From Pseudomonas reidholzensis (GTDB taxonomy: Bacteria; Pseudomonadota; Gammaproteobacteria; Pseudomonadales; Pseudomonadaceae): a stretch of 64,000 bases of DNA. The number at the start of each line of letters is the position of its first letter. Position 1 is the stretch's first letter. The translations under genes and the position numbers were made by a program. The notes beneath the pieces were generated by a model. That model was not told where the DNA came from and did no database searches. It worked only from the letters and a program-made list of their open reading frames with translations. The stretch is taken from contig NZ_UNOZ01000028.1 in NCBI RefSeq assembly GCF_900536025.1, positions 1-64,000 on the forward strand, written 5' to 3'. Shown piece by piece: positions 45,564-53,413 of the stretch.

Positions 45564-46001
45564 ATGACCGACGCCATCGACCAACTGTTGATCAATGCCT
45601 TGATGGAAGACTCCCGTCGCTCGCTCAAGGCGCTGGCGCAGATCAGCGGGCTCTCCGCACCCAGCGTCAGCGAGCGCCTGCGCCGCCTCGAAGAGCGTGG
45701 CGTGCTACGCGGTTACACGGTGGAGGTCGACCCGCGCTGCTTTGGTTACCAGTTGCAGGCGATCGTGCGGATTCGCCCATTGCCTGGGCAGTTGCAGGAG
45801 GTGGAGCGGCAGATCGTGGCCATCCCCGAGTTCACCGAGTGCGACAAGGTGACCGGCGAAGACTGCTTCATCGCGCGCCTGCATGTGCGCTCGATGGAGC
45901 AGCTCGACACCTTGCTCGACCGCATCAATGTGCTGGCCGAGACCAACACCGCGATCATCAAGAAGAGCCCGGTGAAACGGCGGCTGCCGCCGATGGAGTG
46001 A
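45564..46001 (+). CDS. Lrp/AsnC-family transcriptional regulator
   Basis: A 145-aa regulator. The N-terminal helix-turn-helix covers residues about 4-62 (LLINALMEDSRRSLKALAQ, LSAPSVSERLRRLEERG). The C-terminal RAM domain binds an amino-acid effector (VTGEDCFIARLHV). It probably controls the divergent EamA exporter and itself through the palindromes in the shared promoter. Confidence 0.94.
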   Translation: MTDAIDQLLINALMEDSRRSLKALAQISGLSAPSVSERLRRLEERGVLRGYTVEVDPRCFGYQLQAIVRIRPLPGQLQEVERQIVAIPEFTECDKVTGEDCFIARLHVRSMEQLDTLLDRINVLAETNTAIIKKSPVKRRLPPME

Positions 46002-46022
46002 TCCGGCTGAATCTGCGCTGTC

Positions 46023-46112
46023 CTTTTCGCGGGCAAGCCCGCTCCCACAGGGACCGCGCCGCACTCATGCTCGGTGAATATCCCTGTGGGAGCGGGTTTA
46101 TCCGCGAAAAGG
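46023..46112. repeat. REP pair (inverted)
   Basis: CTTTTCGCGGGCAAGCCCGC and GGGAGCGGGTTTATCCGCGA, then AAAAGG, face each other after the Lrp gene. Confidence 0.85.
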
Positions 46113-46146
46113 GCAACCCGGTACCGGGCCAGGCACCGGCAACTTT

Positions 46147-46156
46147 ATGTACACAA
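46147..46156. promoter_or_regulatory. degenerate TTGTAYACAA-type operator
   Basis: ATGTACACAA, one mismatch from the exact palindrome, 420 bp upstream of the permease ATG. It is weaker than the copy at 46409. Confidence 0.4.
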
Positions 46157-46237
46157 GAATGTCACCTTAAGTGCCATTTTTGTGTGCACTTTTGAGAAGT
46201 AACGCACCACTACGTTACACGCACCGCGTTTTTAAAT

Positions 46238-46295
46238 TTGACCAATTGATCAACTAATTGAACAACTTAAAAATAAAAGCTGTTCAATTGGTCAA
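46238..46295. promoter_or_regulatory. RutR-like operators upstream of the NCS1 permease
   Basis: TTGACCAATTGATCAA (46238-46253) matches the RutR consensus at 13 of 14 fixed positions. A second site (46280-46295), with an intact TGGTCAA half and a poor left half, matches at 11. TTGACCAATTGA (46238-46249) and TCAATTGGTCAA (46284-46295) are also exact inverted repeats, which would suit looping or paired binding. Confidence 0.65.
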
Positions 46296-46408
46296 TTTAT
46301 AATGCCTTTATTTCATTAACTTATAGTTTTCAAACCAATATTCGAAATAAAGACCACTTCGAAGTTGCATCCTCCCTGGCATGAAACTGGCTTTTGTGTG
46401 TTCGTGTT

Positions 46409-46418
46409 TTGTATACAA
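46409..46418. promoter_or_regulatory. TTGTAYACAA-type operator upstream of the NCS1 permease
   Basis: Exact TTGTATACAA, 158 bp before the permease start. It links this locus to the purine/glyoxylate genes upstream. Confidence 0.7.
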
Positions 46419-46576
46419 CTCAAACAAAACATAAATACACAATAACGCGCAGCGCCTGTTCCCAACGGGCCGCCGCCTCCAGAACCCAGTGATGCCAATG
46501 CCTGTACCCATGAGAGGGCGAGCCCCGTGCACGCTCCCCCGCTCAGTGCAGTCAACGTGCATCAGGAGCCGCCGGA

Positions 46577-48109
46577 ATGAGTAGCAGCCTCGACCTTGCC
46601 CCTGAACTATCCGTCGCCAGCACCAGCCCCGCGTCGACCCTGGCCGGCCTCTCGCCGGACCTCGAGCTCAGCCCGCGGCTGCACAACCGCGACCTCGCCC
46701 CCACGCGCATGGAAGGCCGCCGCTGGGGTGGCTACAGCATCTTCGCGCTGTGGACCAACGATGTGCACAACATCGCCAACTACTCGTTCGCCATGGGCCT
46801 GTTCGCGCTCGGCCTGGGCGGCTGGCAGATCCTCCTGTCACTGGCGATCGGCGCGGTGCTGGTGTATTTCTTCATGAACCTGTCCGGCTACATGGGGCAC
46901 AAGACCGGCGTGCCGTTTCCGGTGATCAGCCGCATCGCCTTCGGCATCCATGGCGCGCAGATCCCGGCGCTGATCCGCGCGGTGATCGCCATCGCCTGGT
47001 TCGGCATCCAGACCTACCTCGCCTCGGTGGTCCTGCGGGTGCTGCTGACGGCCGTCTGGCCGCAGCTGGCCAGCTATGACCAGGACAGCATCCTTGGCCT
47101 GTCGAGCCTGGGCTGGCTGTGCTTCGTGGCGATCTGGCTGGTGCAACTGGTGATCCTCGCCTACGGCATGGAAATGGTCCGCCGCTACGAGGCGTTCGCC
47201 GGGCCGGTGATCCTGCTGACCGTGGCCAGCCTGGCCGGATGGATGTACTTCCAGGCCGATACGCGCATTGCCTGGTCGGTGGCAGAGCCGCTCAGCGGCT
47301 ACGAGATGTGGCGCAACATCTTCGCCGGCGGCGCCCTGTGGCTGGCGATCTACGGCACCCTGGTGCTGAATTTCTGCGACTTCGCCCGCTCCTCGCCGTG
47401 CCGCAAGACCATTCGCGTCGGCAACTTCTGGGGCCTGCCAGTGAACATCGTGGTGTTTGCGGTGATCACCGTGGTGCTCTGCGGGGCGCAGTTCCAGATC
47501 AACGGCCAGGTGATCGACAGCCCGACCCAGATCGTCGCCAGCATCCCCAGCACGCCGTTCCTGGTCCTAGGCTGCCTGGCGTTCCTGATCGTCACCGTGG
47601 CGGTGAACATCATGGCCAACTTCGTCGCCCCGGCGTTCGTGCTCAGCAACCTGGCGCCCAAGCACCTGAACTTCCGCCGCGCCGGCCTGATCAGCGCCAC
47701 CCTGGCGGTGCTGATCCTGCCGTGGAACCTCTACAACAGCCCGCTGGTGATCGTCTACTTCCTGTCCGGCCTGGGCGCCCTGCTCGGCCCGCTGTACGGG
47801 GTGATCATGGCCGACTACTGGTTGCTGCGCAAAGGCTGCATCAACGTGCCGGAGCTGTACAGCGAGAACCCTGCCGGCGCCTATCACTACAGCCGCGGGA
47901 TCAACCTGCGCGCCGTCGCGGCGTTCATCCCCGCGGCGTTGCTGGCGATCGTCCTGGCGCTGGTGCCCAACTTCCAGAGTGTCGCGCCGTTCTCCTGGCT
48001 GATCGGTGCCGGCATCGCCGCCGCGCTGTACCTGCTGATCGCCCCGCGCAACCGCCACTACCCCGACGTCAGCGGCGAATGCATCGCCGTCGACCACAGC
48101 AGCCACTGA
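46577..48109 (+). CDS. NCS1 permease, candidate allantoin/hydantoin importer
   Basis: A 510-aa nucleobase:cation symporter 1 with 12 predicted helices. Residues corresponding to the Mhp1 substrate site are visible: Trp141 and Gln145 in AWFGIQTY and the NDVHN motif near residue 62. It would carry a cyclic ureide (allantoin, hydantoin) or a pyrimidine/purine base. It is 16 bp ahead of an Asp/Glu-racemase-family gene. The TTGTATACAA operator shared with puuE favours allantoin, but this is an inference. Confidence 0.9.
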   Translation: MSSSLDLAPELSVASTSPASTLAGLSPDLELSPRLHNRDLAPTRMEGRRWGGYSIFALWTNDVHNIANYSFAMGLFALGLGGWQILLSLAIGAVLVYFFMNLSGYMGHKTGVPFPVISRIAFGIHGAQIPALIRAVIAIAWFGIQTYLASVVLRVLLTAVWPQLASYDQDSILGLSSLGWLCFVAIWLVQLVILAYGMEMVRRYEAFAGPVILLTVASLAGWMYFQADTRIAWSVAEPLSGYEMWRNIFAGGALWLAIYGTLVLNFCDFARSSPCRKTIRVGNFWGLPVNIVVFAVITVVLCGAQFQINGQVIDSPTQIVASIPSTPFLVLGCLAFLIVTVAVNIMANFVAPAFVLSNLAPKHLNFRRAGLISATLAVLILPWNLYNSPLVIVYFLSGLGALLGPLYGVIMADYWLLRKGCINVPELYSENPAGAYHYSRGINLRAVAAFIPAALLAIVLALVPNFQSVAPFSWLIGAGIAAALYLLIAPRNRHYPDVSGECIAVDHSSH

Positions 48110-48125
48110 TCAAGGAGCCGATCGC

Positions 48126-48854
48126 ATGCGTATTCTGATCGTCAACGTCAACACCACCCAGGCCATCACCGAGGCCATCGCCGAGCAGGCCCGCAGCGTG
48201 GCCTCGCCCGGCACTGAAATCGTCGGCCTGACGCCCTGGTTCGGCGCCGAGTCGGTGGAAGGCAACTTCGAGAGCTACCTGGCCGCCATCGCGGTGATGG
48301 ACCGCGTGCTGTCCTACGACCAGCCTTATGACGCGGTGATCCAGGCCGGGTACGGCGAGCATGGGCGCGAGGGCCTGCAGGAGCTGCTCGAAGTGCCGGT
48401 GGTGGACATCACCGACGCGGCCGCCAGCACGGCCATGTACCTGGGGCATGCCTATTCGGTGGTGACCACCCTGGACCGCACCGTGCCGCTGATCGAGGAC
48501 CGCTTGAAGCTCTCGGGGCTGTATGACCGCTGCGCCTCGGTGCGCGCCAGCGGCCTGGCCGTGCTGGAGCTGGAGGCCGACCCGCAGCGTGCGGTCGAGG
48601 CGATTGTCGAGCAGGCCGAACGCGCCGTGCGCGATGACAAGGCGGAGGTCATCTGCCTTGGCTGCGGCGGCATGGCCGGGCTGGATGAGCAGATCCGCCA
48701 GCGTACCGGGGTTCCGGTGGTGGATGGGGTGAGTGCCGCGGTGACCATTGCCGAGTCACTGGTGCGCTTGGGCCTGAGCACGTCCAAGGTGCGCACCTAT
48801 GCGACGCCGCGGGTGAAGAAGGTGATTGGCTGGCCGATGCAGTTCGGCCGCTGA
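48126..48854 (+). CDS. Asp/Glu/hydantoin racemase family protein
   Basis: A 242-aa protein of the hydantoin/allantoin racemase family, beginning MRILIVNVNTTQAIT. The second half keeps the VICLGCGGMAG motif with the C-terminal catalytic cysteine (residue 180). At the first catalytic position, where hydantoin racemases have Cys in an ACFGDPG-like motif, this protein reads AGYGEHG, so Gly75 replaces the cysteine. It may therefore not be a two-base racemase. Its place behind the NCS1 permease suggests handling of allantoin or a hydantoin. Confidence 0.88.
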   Translation: MRILIVNVNTTQAITEAIAEQARSVASPGTEIVGLTPWFGAESVEGNFESYLAAIAVMDRVLSYDQPYDAVIQAGYGEHGREGLQELLEVPVVDITDAAASTAMYLGHAYSVVTTLDRTVPLIEDRLKLSGLYDRCASVRASGLAVLELEADPQRAVEAIVEQAERAVRDDKAEVICLGCGGMAGLDEQIRQRTGVPVVDGVSAAVTIAESLVRLGLSTSKVRTYATPRVKKVIGWPMQFGR

Positions 48855-48880
48855 TCGAGCGGTTGCCTGGCCTGGCCTTT

Positions 48881-49540
48881 TCAGGTCGGGCAGGTCTTGT
48901 TACCGCCATCCAGCCCCTGACGGACGTTTCGGCTGAGCATGCTGGCCTTGCCGTCATGCCAGGTCAGGGTGATCACGTAGAGGCTGTCGAAATCTTCGTT
49001 GGCCCAGTCTTCGGTCAGTACGTGCTCATCACCCATCGCCTTGCCCGCCACTGCGTTGATCAGGTCAGGCAGGTAGCCATGCGACCAGGCGGTATACACG
49101 GTCGCATTGCGGTACTTGTTGCTGGTCAGCTCGTCAGCCAGCTCGTCGTAGTCATTGGCGCCGTACTCGATGTTCACCGGCAGGCCCAGCCGAATAGCGC
49201 TCGGTGTGATGGTCATCAACGGCCGAATGTAGCTGTAGCTGAGGTCCTGGCTGCCCTCTTCGACATGCCGTGAAGGGTTGGCGGCGAATACATAGTCGGC
49301 GTCACCAAAACGCTCCGGGAGCACGGTCGCCAGGTCCAGCGCGCGGTTCAGGCCCTGGCAGTTCAGCTGGCCCAGGCCCTCGCCCGGTTTTTCGGCGTGG
49401 CGCAGGAAGACCAGGGTCTGGGTACCGTCGACTGGCCGCTCATGGCTTTCGACCACACCCAAGGTGACAGGTACGAGGATCGCGGCGAGGGCCGCAGCGA
49501 TCAACAGGGGTCGGCGGCGAAAGGCAAGCGGCAGCTTCAT
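48881..49540 (-). CDS. histidine phosphatase family protein
   Basis: A 219-aa protein with an N-terminal hydrophobic anchor or signal peptide (PLLIAAALAAILVPVTLG). The phosphoglycerate-mutase-type motif LVFLRHAEKP contains the catalytic His. The later TVYTAWSHGYLPDL and NPSRH segments fit the rest of the fold. It probably acts in the periplasm. The ATG at 49540 is preferred, though MSPAMK at 49552 is possible. The substrate is unknown and it has no operon partners. Confidence 0.85.
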   Translation of the reverse strand: MKLPLAFRRRPLLIAAALAAILVPVTLGVVESHERPVDGTQTLVFLRHAEKPGEGLGQLNCQGLNRALDLATVLPERFGDADYVFAANPSRHVEEGSQDLSYSYIRPLMTITPSAIRLGLPVNIEYGANDYDELADELTSNKYRNATVYTAWSHGYLPDLINAVAGKAMGDEHVLTEDWANEDFDSLYVITLTWHDGKASMLSRNVRQGLDGGNKTCPT

Positions 49541-49728
49541 GGCAGGGCTCATCCGGCAGAAATAAGGGAGGCGTCCGTGCCCGCATTCCATGCTCGTTGA
49601 CGGGCTGGTTTGCACAGCAAACGCCCGATACGGCTTATCCTTGACCGCCTTGTGTGAGCAAAATTCACTTTATCGGGGAATCTTTGCCAAATGATGTCGT
49701 TCGCGGGACATTGGGGTTTCAGTGACCA

Positions 49729-49917
49729 TCAGCCTTCGCGCAGCCGCGCGAAAGCGGTTTCAAATGCTGCCTTGAGCTCGGATTGACTCTTCTTGGTACT
49801 GGAAATCACACACGCCAGCTCTCTGGGAAGCGTGATATCCATCAGTGCCCCAGCCGCTGAAAGCCGGGAGTTGGCTTCCCTCACAATCCGCGATGAAAAA
49901 TGTGATTTCGTCGACAT
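49729..49917 (-). CDS. small hypothetical protein (62 aa)
   Basis: A short basic protein beginning MSTKSHFSSRIV, preceded on the minus strand by GGAG at proper distance (eight bases), which supports translation. It has two Ser-rich and Ala-rich helices and no membrane segment. I do not recognise it. A GTG three codons upstream (49926) is an alternative start. Confidence 0.5.
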   Translation of the reverse strand: MSTKSHFSSRIVREANSRLSAAGALMDITLPRELACVISSTKKSQSELKAAFETAFARLREG

Positions 49918-50039
49918 TGATGACACTCCGGGGGGAACTGCGCCTCATACCGTTATACACCCGAATGACCTGACAGCCGCTGCGATAAAGTGCGACTAAT
50001 TACTCGTGCGCCCATGGCGGCAGTTCGATGCTCTGCAGG

Positions 50040-50378
50040 TCAATCGTCGCGGGTCAGGACCTCGAACAATTCGATCTCGAAGGTCAGGTCCGAGTGGGGA
50101 GGAATGGCGCCCACCGTGCGCTCGCCGTAGCCCAGATGCGCCGGTACCAGCAGCTTGCGCTTGCCGCCAACGCGCATGCCCATCAGGCCCTGGTCCCAGC
50201 CTTTGATCACCCGGCCGCTGCCGATCACGCACTGGAACGGCTTGCCGCGCGACCAGGACGAGTCGAACTCGCTGCCGTCGGCCAGCCAGCCGGTGTACTG
50301 GGTAGTGATCAGTGCGCCCTTGACCACGACCTTGCCGTCGCCTTCATGCATATCGATGACTTGCAGTTCGCTGCTCAT
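50040..50378 (-). CDS. FKBP-type peptidyl-prolyl isomerase
   Basis: A 112-aa single-domain FKBP that speeds proline isomerisation in folding proteins. Motifs: TTQYTGWLADGSEFDSS, the IGSGRVIKGWDQGL loop, GGKRKLLVPAHLGYGER and IPPHSDLTFEIELFEV. There is no signal peptide, so it is cytoplasmic. The upstream part of the frame is not homologous; the ATG at 50378 gives the usual short length. Confidence 0.93.
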   Translation of the reverse strand: MSSELQVIDMHEGDGKVVVKGALITTQYTGWLADGSEFDSSWSRGKPFQCVIGSGRVIKGWDQGLMGMRVGGKRKLLVPAHLGYGERTVGAIPPHSDLTFEIELFEVLTRDD

Positions 50379-50490
50379 GCGTCTTCCTTTGAAGCGGATA
50401 ACCAAAGGCGCCGTTTTCTCAGGTCTGCAGCGGTTTGGCAAGCGCGGGTGGGCTACCGCTCGGTTCGGCGACACGCATAGGATGCTCGGC

Positions 50491-50898
50491 CTAGCTGAGT
50501 TCGTCGAAGGCTTGCTGGCCGGTGAGCTCGCGGGTCTGGTTGGCGAAGCAGTACCAGGCGGGCTTCTGCTCGACGAAGATTTGCAGCTCGAAGTCCCAGG
50601 CTTCATCACCGTCGAGCAGGCCGACCGGGATGGCGTAGAAGTCGTTGGCCTTGAGGCGGTAGTACAGGTGGGTACCGCACTGGCCGCAGAAACCGCGCTG
50701 GGCCCAGTCGGAGGAGTCGTAGACGCTGGGCGCGCGGCCGGCGATCTGCGGCGGCTGGCTGCAGTGGACGACCAACAGTGGGCCACCGGTCCATTTGCGA
50801 CACATGCTGCAGTGGCAGGCGCTGATCTGGGTGTTGTCGATGAGGGCGGTCAGCTGGGTGGCGCCGCAGAGGCAGGTGCCTTGTTTTTCCAGGGGCAT
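50491..50898 (-). CDS. GFA-family (Mss4-like) zinc protein
   Basis: A 135-aa protein of the glutathione-dependent formaldehyde-activating enzyme family. Its zinc cysteines are clear: GTCLCGA, CHCSMC and CGQCGTHL. Many members have unproven activities. Its translation start is unusual: the ribosome binding site AAGGAG is separated from the ATG by nine C and two other bases, so changes in that C-tract length could alter translation. Confidence 0.9.
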   Translation of the reverse strand: MPLEKQGTCLCGATQLTALIDNTQISACHCSMCRKWTGGPLLVVHCSQPPQIAGRAPSVYDSSDWAQRGFCGQCGTHLYYRLKANDFYAIPVGLLDGDEAWDFELQIFVEQKPAWYCFANQTRELTGQQAFDELS

Positions 50899-50973
50899 GA
50901 GGGGGGGGGCTCCTTTGGCGTGAGCGGGAGCTGGGAAGTATAGGCGTTGGGTTGGCTGTCGGCCGTTCTGGCC

Positions 50974-51086
50974 TCATCGCGGAGCAAGTCGCATCGGCGC
51001 ACCGCCGCTCCCACAGCTTCCGTGCAAGGCCCAGAATTCGGGCATCAACGGGATCCTGTGGGAGCGGGTTTACCCGCGAAGGGGCC
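50974..51086. repeat. REP pair (inverted, degenerate left unit)
   Basis: CATCGCGGAGCAAGTCGCAT...CCGCTCCCACAG (degenerate) faces CTGTGGGAGCGGGTTTACCC between the GFA and PhzF genes. Confidence 0.75.
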
Positions 51087-51115
51087 TGAACTGACAGCCC
51101 AACACTGCAAGCGGA

Positions 51116-51904
51116 TCAGATAAACACAGTGCCACGCAGGTACAACGCTCCACGCCCACTGATGATCACCCGGCCATTACCCTGCACGTCGCACTGCAAC
51201 TGGCCCTTGCGCGCCCCGCCCTGCTCGCAGCGCAGGCTGCTCTTGTCCAGGCGCTCGGCCCAGTACGGCGCCAGCGAGGTGTGCGCCGAGCCGGTCACCG
51301 GGTCTTCATTGACCCCGACCCGCGGGCCAAACCAGCGCGTGACGAAATCAAACCCGCGCCCCGGCGCCGTCACGGCGATGCCGCGCACATCGAACGCCGC
51401 CAGCGCGACAAAGTCCGGCGCCAGCGGCTCGATCAGCGCCGCATCGTCGATCACCACCAGGTAGTCGTCAGTGCGGTACACGCCCTGCGCACTGCTCAGG
51501 CCCAGCGCTTCGAGCAAACCGGCGGGGGTCTCGACCGCAACCGGTTGCTTGGCCGGGAAGTCCATCGCCAGCAGGCCGTCGGCCGCGCGGCTCACGCGCA
51601 GTTCGCCACTGCGGGTATTGAAGCGCAACACCTCGGCTTGTTCACCCAGTTGCTCGAACAACACCCAGGCGGCGGCCAGCGTGGCATGGCCACACAGATC
51701 GACTTCGACCGCCGGGGTGAACCAGCGCAGGTCATAGCCCTCGCCGTTCTTGACGAAGTAGGCGGTCTCCGACAGGTTGTTCTCTTCGGCAATGCGCTGC
51801 AGCAGGTCATCCGCCAGCCAGCGCTCCAGCGGGATCACCGCCGCTGGATTACCACCGAAGGGTTGGGCGGAAAACGCGTCTACCTGGAAGATCTCGAGTT
51901 GCAT
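51116..51904 (-). CDS. PhzF-family isomerase-like protein
   Basis: A 262-aa PhzF-type protein with a diaminopimelate-epimerase-like fold. Motifs: FQVDAFSAQPFGGNPAAVI at the N-terminus, the catalytic glutamate in NNLSETAYFVK, ATLAAAWVLFEQ, and GVNEDPVTGSAHTSL in the second half. Relatives isomerise small metabolites, but most housekeeping members have no known substrate. It lies ahead of no clear operon partner; the dehydrogenase gene is 31 bp upstream on the same strand. Confidence 0.93.
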   Translation of the reverse strand: MQLEIFQVDAFSAQPFGGNPAAVIPLERWLADDLLQRIAEENNLSETAYFVKNGEGYDLRWFTPAVEVDLCGHATLAAAWVLFEQLGEQAEVLRFNTRSGELRVSRAADGLLAMDFPAKQPVAVETPAGLLEALGLSSAQGVYRTDDYLVVIDDAALIEPLAPDFVALAAFDVRGIAVTAPGRGFDFVTRWFGPRVGVNEDPVTGSAHTSLAPYWAERLDKSSLRCEQGGARKGQLQCDVQGNGRVIISGRGALYLRGTVFI

Positions 51905-51935
51905 GCAAACACTCCACTGTCCATGAAAGGGTGAA

Positions 51936-52883
51936 TCACAAGGTGTGCAGGCGGACCGGCGTCAGCACCGGTTCGCCGGCAAAGAATGCCTGCAGGTTAC
52001 GCAGCACCAGGCTCACCGTATCGCGCGCGGCCTCAGGCGACTGCCCGGCGACATGCGGGGTGAGCACGGTATTGCCCAGCGCCTTGAGCGCGTCGGGCAC
52101 CGCCGGTTCGTCGTCGAACACATCCAGCGCCGCGCCGGCCAGCGAGCCGCGCTGCAAGGCGGCGACCAGCGCCTCGGTGTCGACCACACTGGCCCGGGCG
52201 ATATTGACCAGGTAGCCCTCGGCGCCCAGCGCCGCGAGCACCTCGGCGTCCACCAAGTGCTGGGTACCGGCACCTCCCGGAGTGGCGATCACCAGGATGT
52301 CGACAGCGTCGGCCAGGTGCAGCGGGCTGTCATACCAGGTGAAGGCGACGTCCGTGCGCGGTGTACGGCTGTGATAACTGATGTGCATGTCGAACCCCAG
52401 CGCCGCACGCTTGGCGATCGCCAGGCCGACGGCACCCAGGCCGAGAATGCCCAGGCGCTTGCCCGACACGGACGGGCTGATGACCCGGTTCCATTCGCCA
52501 CGGCGGGTACTGGCATCGCCGCGCGGGATGTCGCGCAGCAGCGCCAGGAGCAAGGCCAGGGTATGGTCGGCGACTGCCGCGGCATTGGCGCCCGCGCCGT
52601 TGGTGACGGTGATGCCACGTGCGGCCGCGGCAGCCAGGTCGACCTGCTCGTAGCCGGCGCCGATCACGCAGATGATCTGCAGCTTGGGCATGGCGTCGAT
52701 TTCGCTGGAGGTCAGGCCCAGCGGGCCACGGGTCAGGACGGCGTCGATCTCGTGCGCGTGGCGGGCGATGGCGTCGCTGCGCATCTGCGGCGACGGGGCG
52801 CGAATCAGGCGATAACCGGCCTCTTCCAGCAATGGCAGGTAATCGTCGACGGTTTCAACCAGTACCAGGACTGTCTTGCTCAT
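51936..52883 (-). CDS. D-isomer-specific 2-hydroxyacid dehydrogenase
   Basis: A 315-aa NAD(P)-dependent dehydrogenase. It has the Rossmann motif GILGLGAVGLAIAKRA, the active-site arginine in NIARASVVD, the glutamate in ALDVFDDEP and the histidine in LTPHVAGQS. It reduces a 2-oxoacid, possibly glyoxylate or hydroxypyruvate, to the D-hydroxyacid. The ATG at 52883 (MSKTVLVLVET) is the conserved start. It may share a transcript with the PhzF gene 31 bp downstream. Confidence 0.92.
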   Translation of the reverse strand: MSKTVLVLVETVDDYLPLLEEAGYRLIRAPSPQMRSDAIARHAHEIDAVLTRGPLGLTSSEIDAMPKLQIICVIGAGYEQVDLAAAAARGITVTNGAGANAAAVADHTLALLLALLRDIPRGDASTRRGEWNRVISPSVSGKRLGILGLGAVGLAIAKRAALGFDMHISYHSRTPRTDVAFTWYDSPLHLADAVDILVIATPGGAGTQHLVDAEVLAALGAEGYLVNIARASVVDTEALVAALQRGSLAGAALDVFDDEPAVPDALKALGNTVLTPHVAGQSPEAARDTVSLVLRNLQAFFAGEPVLTPVRLHTL

Positions 52884-52981
52884 GCACCCTCCGGCTCTAT
52901 GCGAGAGGGGATTATGCGGGGTCAGGGGCAAGTACAGTCAATCGGAAAATTGACGCTTAATTGTACTGTACTGCTTGAGCC

Positions 52982-53401
52982 TCACTGGGCGAAGGCGCGC
53001 CCCAGGCCACCCGGCACACCGCTGCTGTCGGTTTCCTGCCACGGGCCCTCGGGGCTCAGCGACCAGCTCCAGCCGCCGTCGTAACGGTAATAGGTGCGCT
53101 GGCGATAGAAGGTATTGGGCTTTTTCTCGAGCACATACACCCCAAGCTTGGGGTCCCAATGGCTGGCCCCGCCAGGCGGCGGTGCGAAGCTGGCCGAGGT
53201 GCGCGGCATCGGTTTGGGGATCGCCGCCGGCTTGCTTGGCTGGGTGCCCGGTTGGCTACCCGGCAGCGGCTTGACCACCGGCCCCTGGCGCGGTGGCACG
53301 CTTTCAATCGGCGGCAAGGGCTGCTCGACCGGCTCACGCACCGTACACGCGGACAGACCCAAGGCCAGGGTGATCAGGGTCAAGCGGACAGTGTTGTTCA
53401 T
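52982..53401 (-). CDS. small proline-rich lipoprotein
   Basis: A 139-aa protein with a lipoprotein signal (LALGLSAC, Cys19) followed by a Pro-rich stretch and a tail with WSWSLSPEGPW. It starts 12 nt after the stop of ccmI on the same strand, so it is probably the last gene of the ccm transcript. The function is unknown; it would sit in the outer or inner membrane facing the periplasm. Confidence 0.75.
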   Translation of the reverse strand: MNNTVRLTLITLALGLSACTVREPVEQPLPPIESVPPRQGPVVKPLPGSQPGTQPSKPAAIPKPMPRTSASFAPPPGGASHWDPKLGVYVLEKKPNTFYRQRTYYRYDGGWSWSLSPEGPWQETDSSGVPGGLGRAFAQ

Positions 53402-53413
53402 GAGCTGAGTCTC

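Larger units (their letters stand above)
46002..46576. other. 575-bp region upstream of the NCS1 permease
   Basis: No gene is seen. It contains a REP pair (46023-46112), then an AT-rich promoter region with two classes of operator: TTGTAYACAA type (46147, 46409) and RutR type (46238, 46280). Confidence 0.75.
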
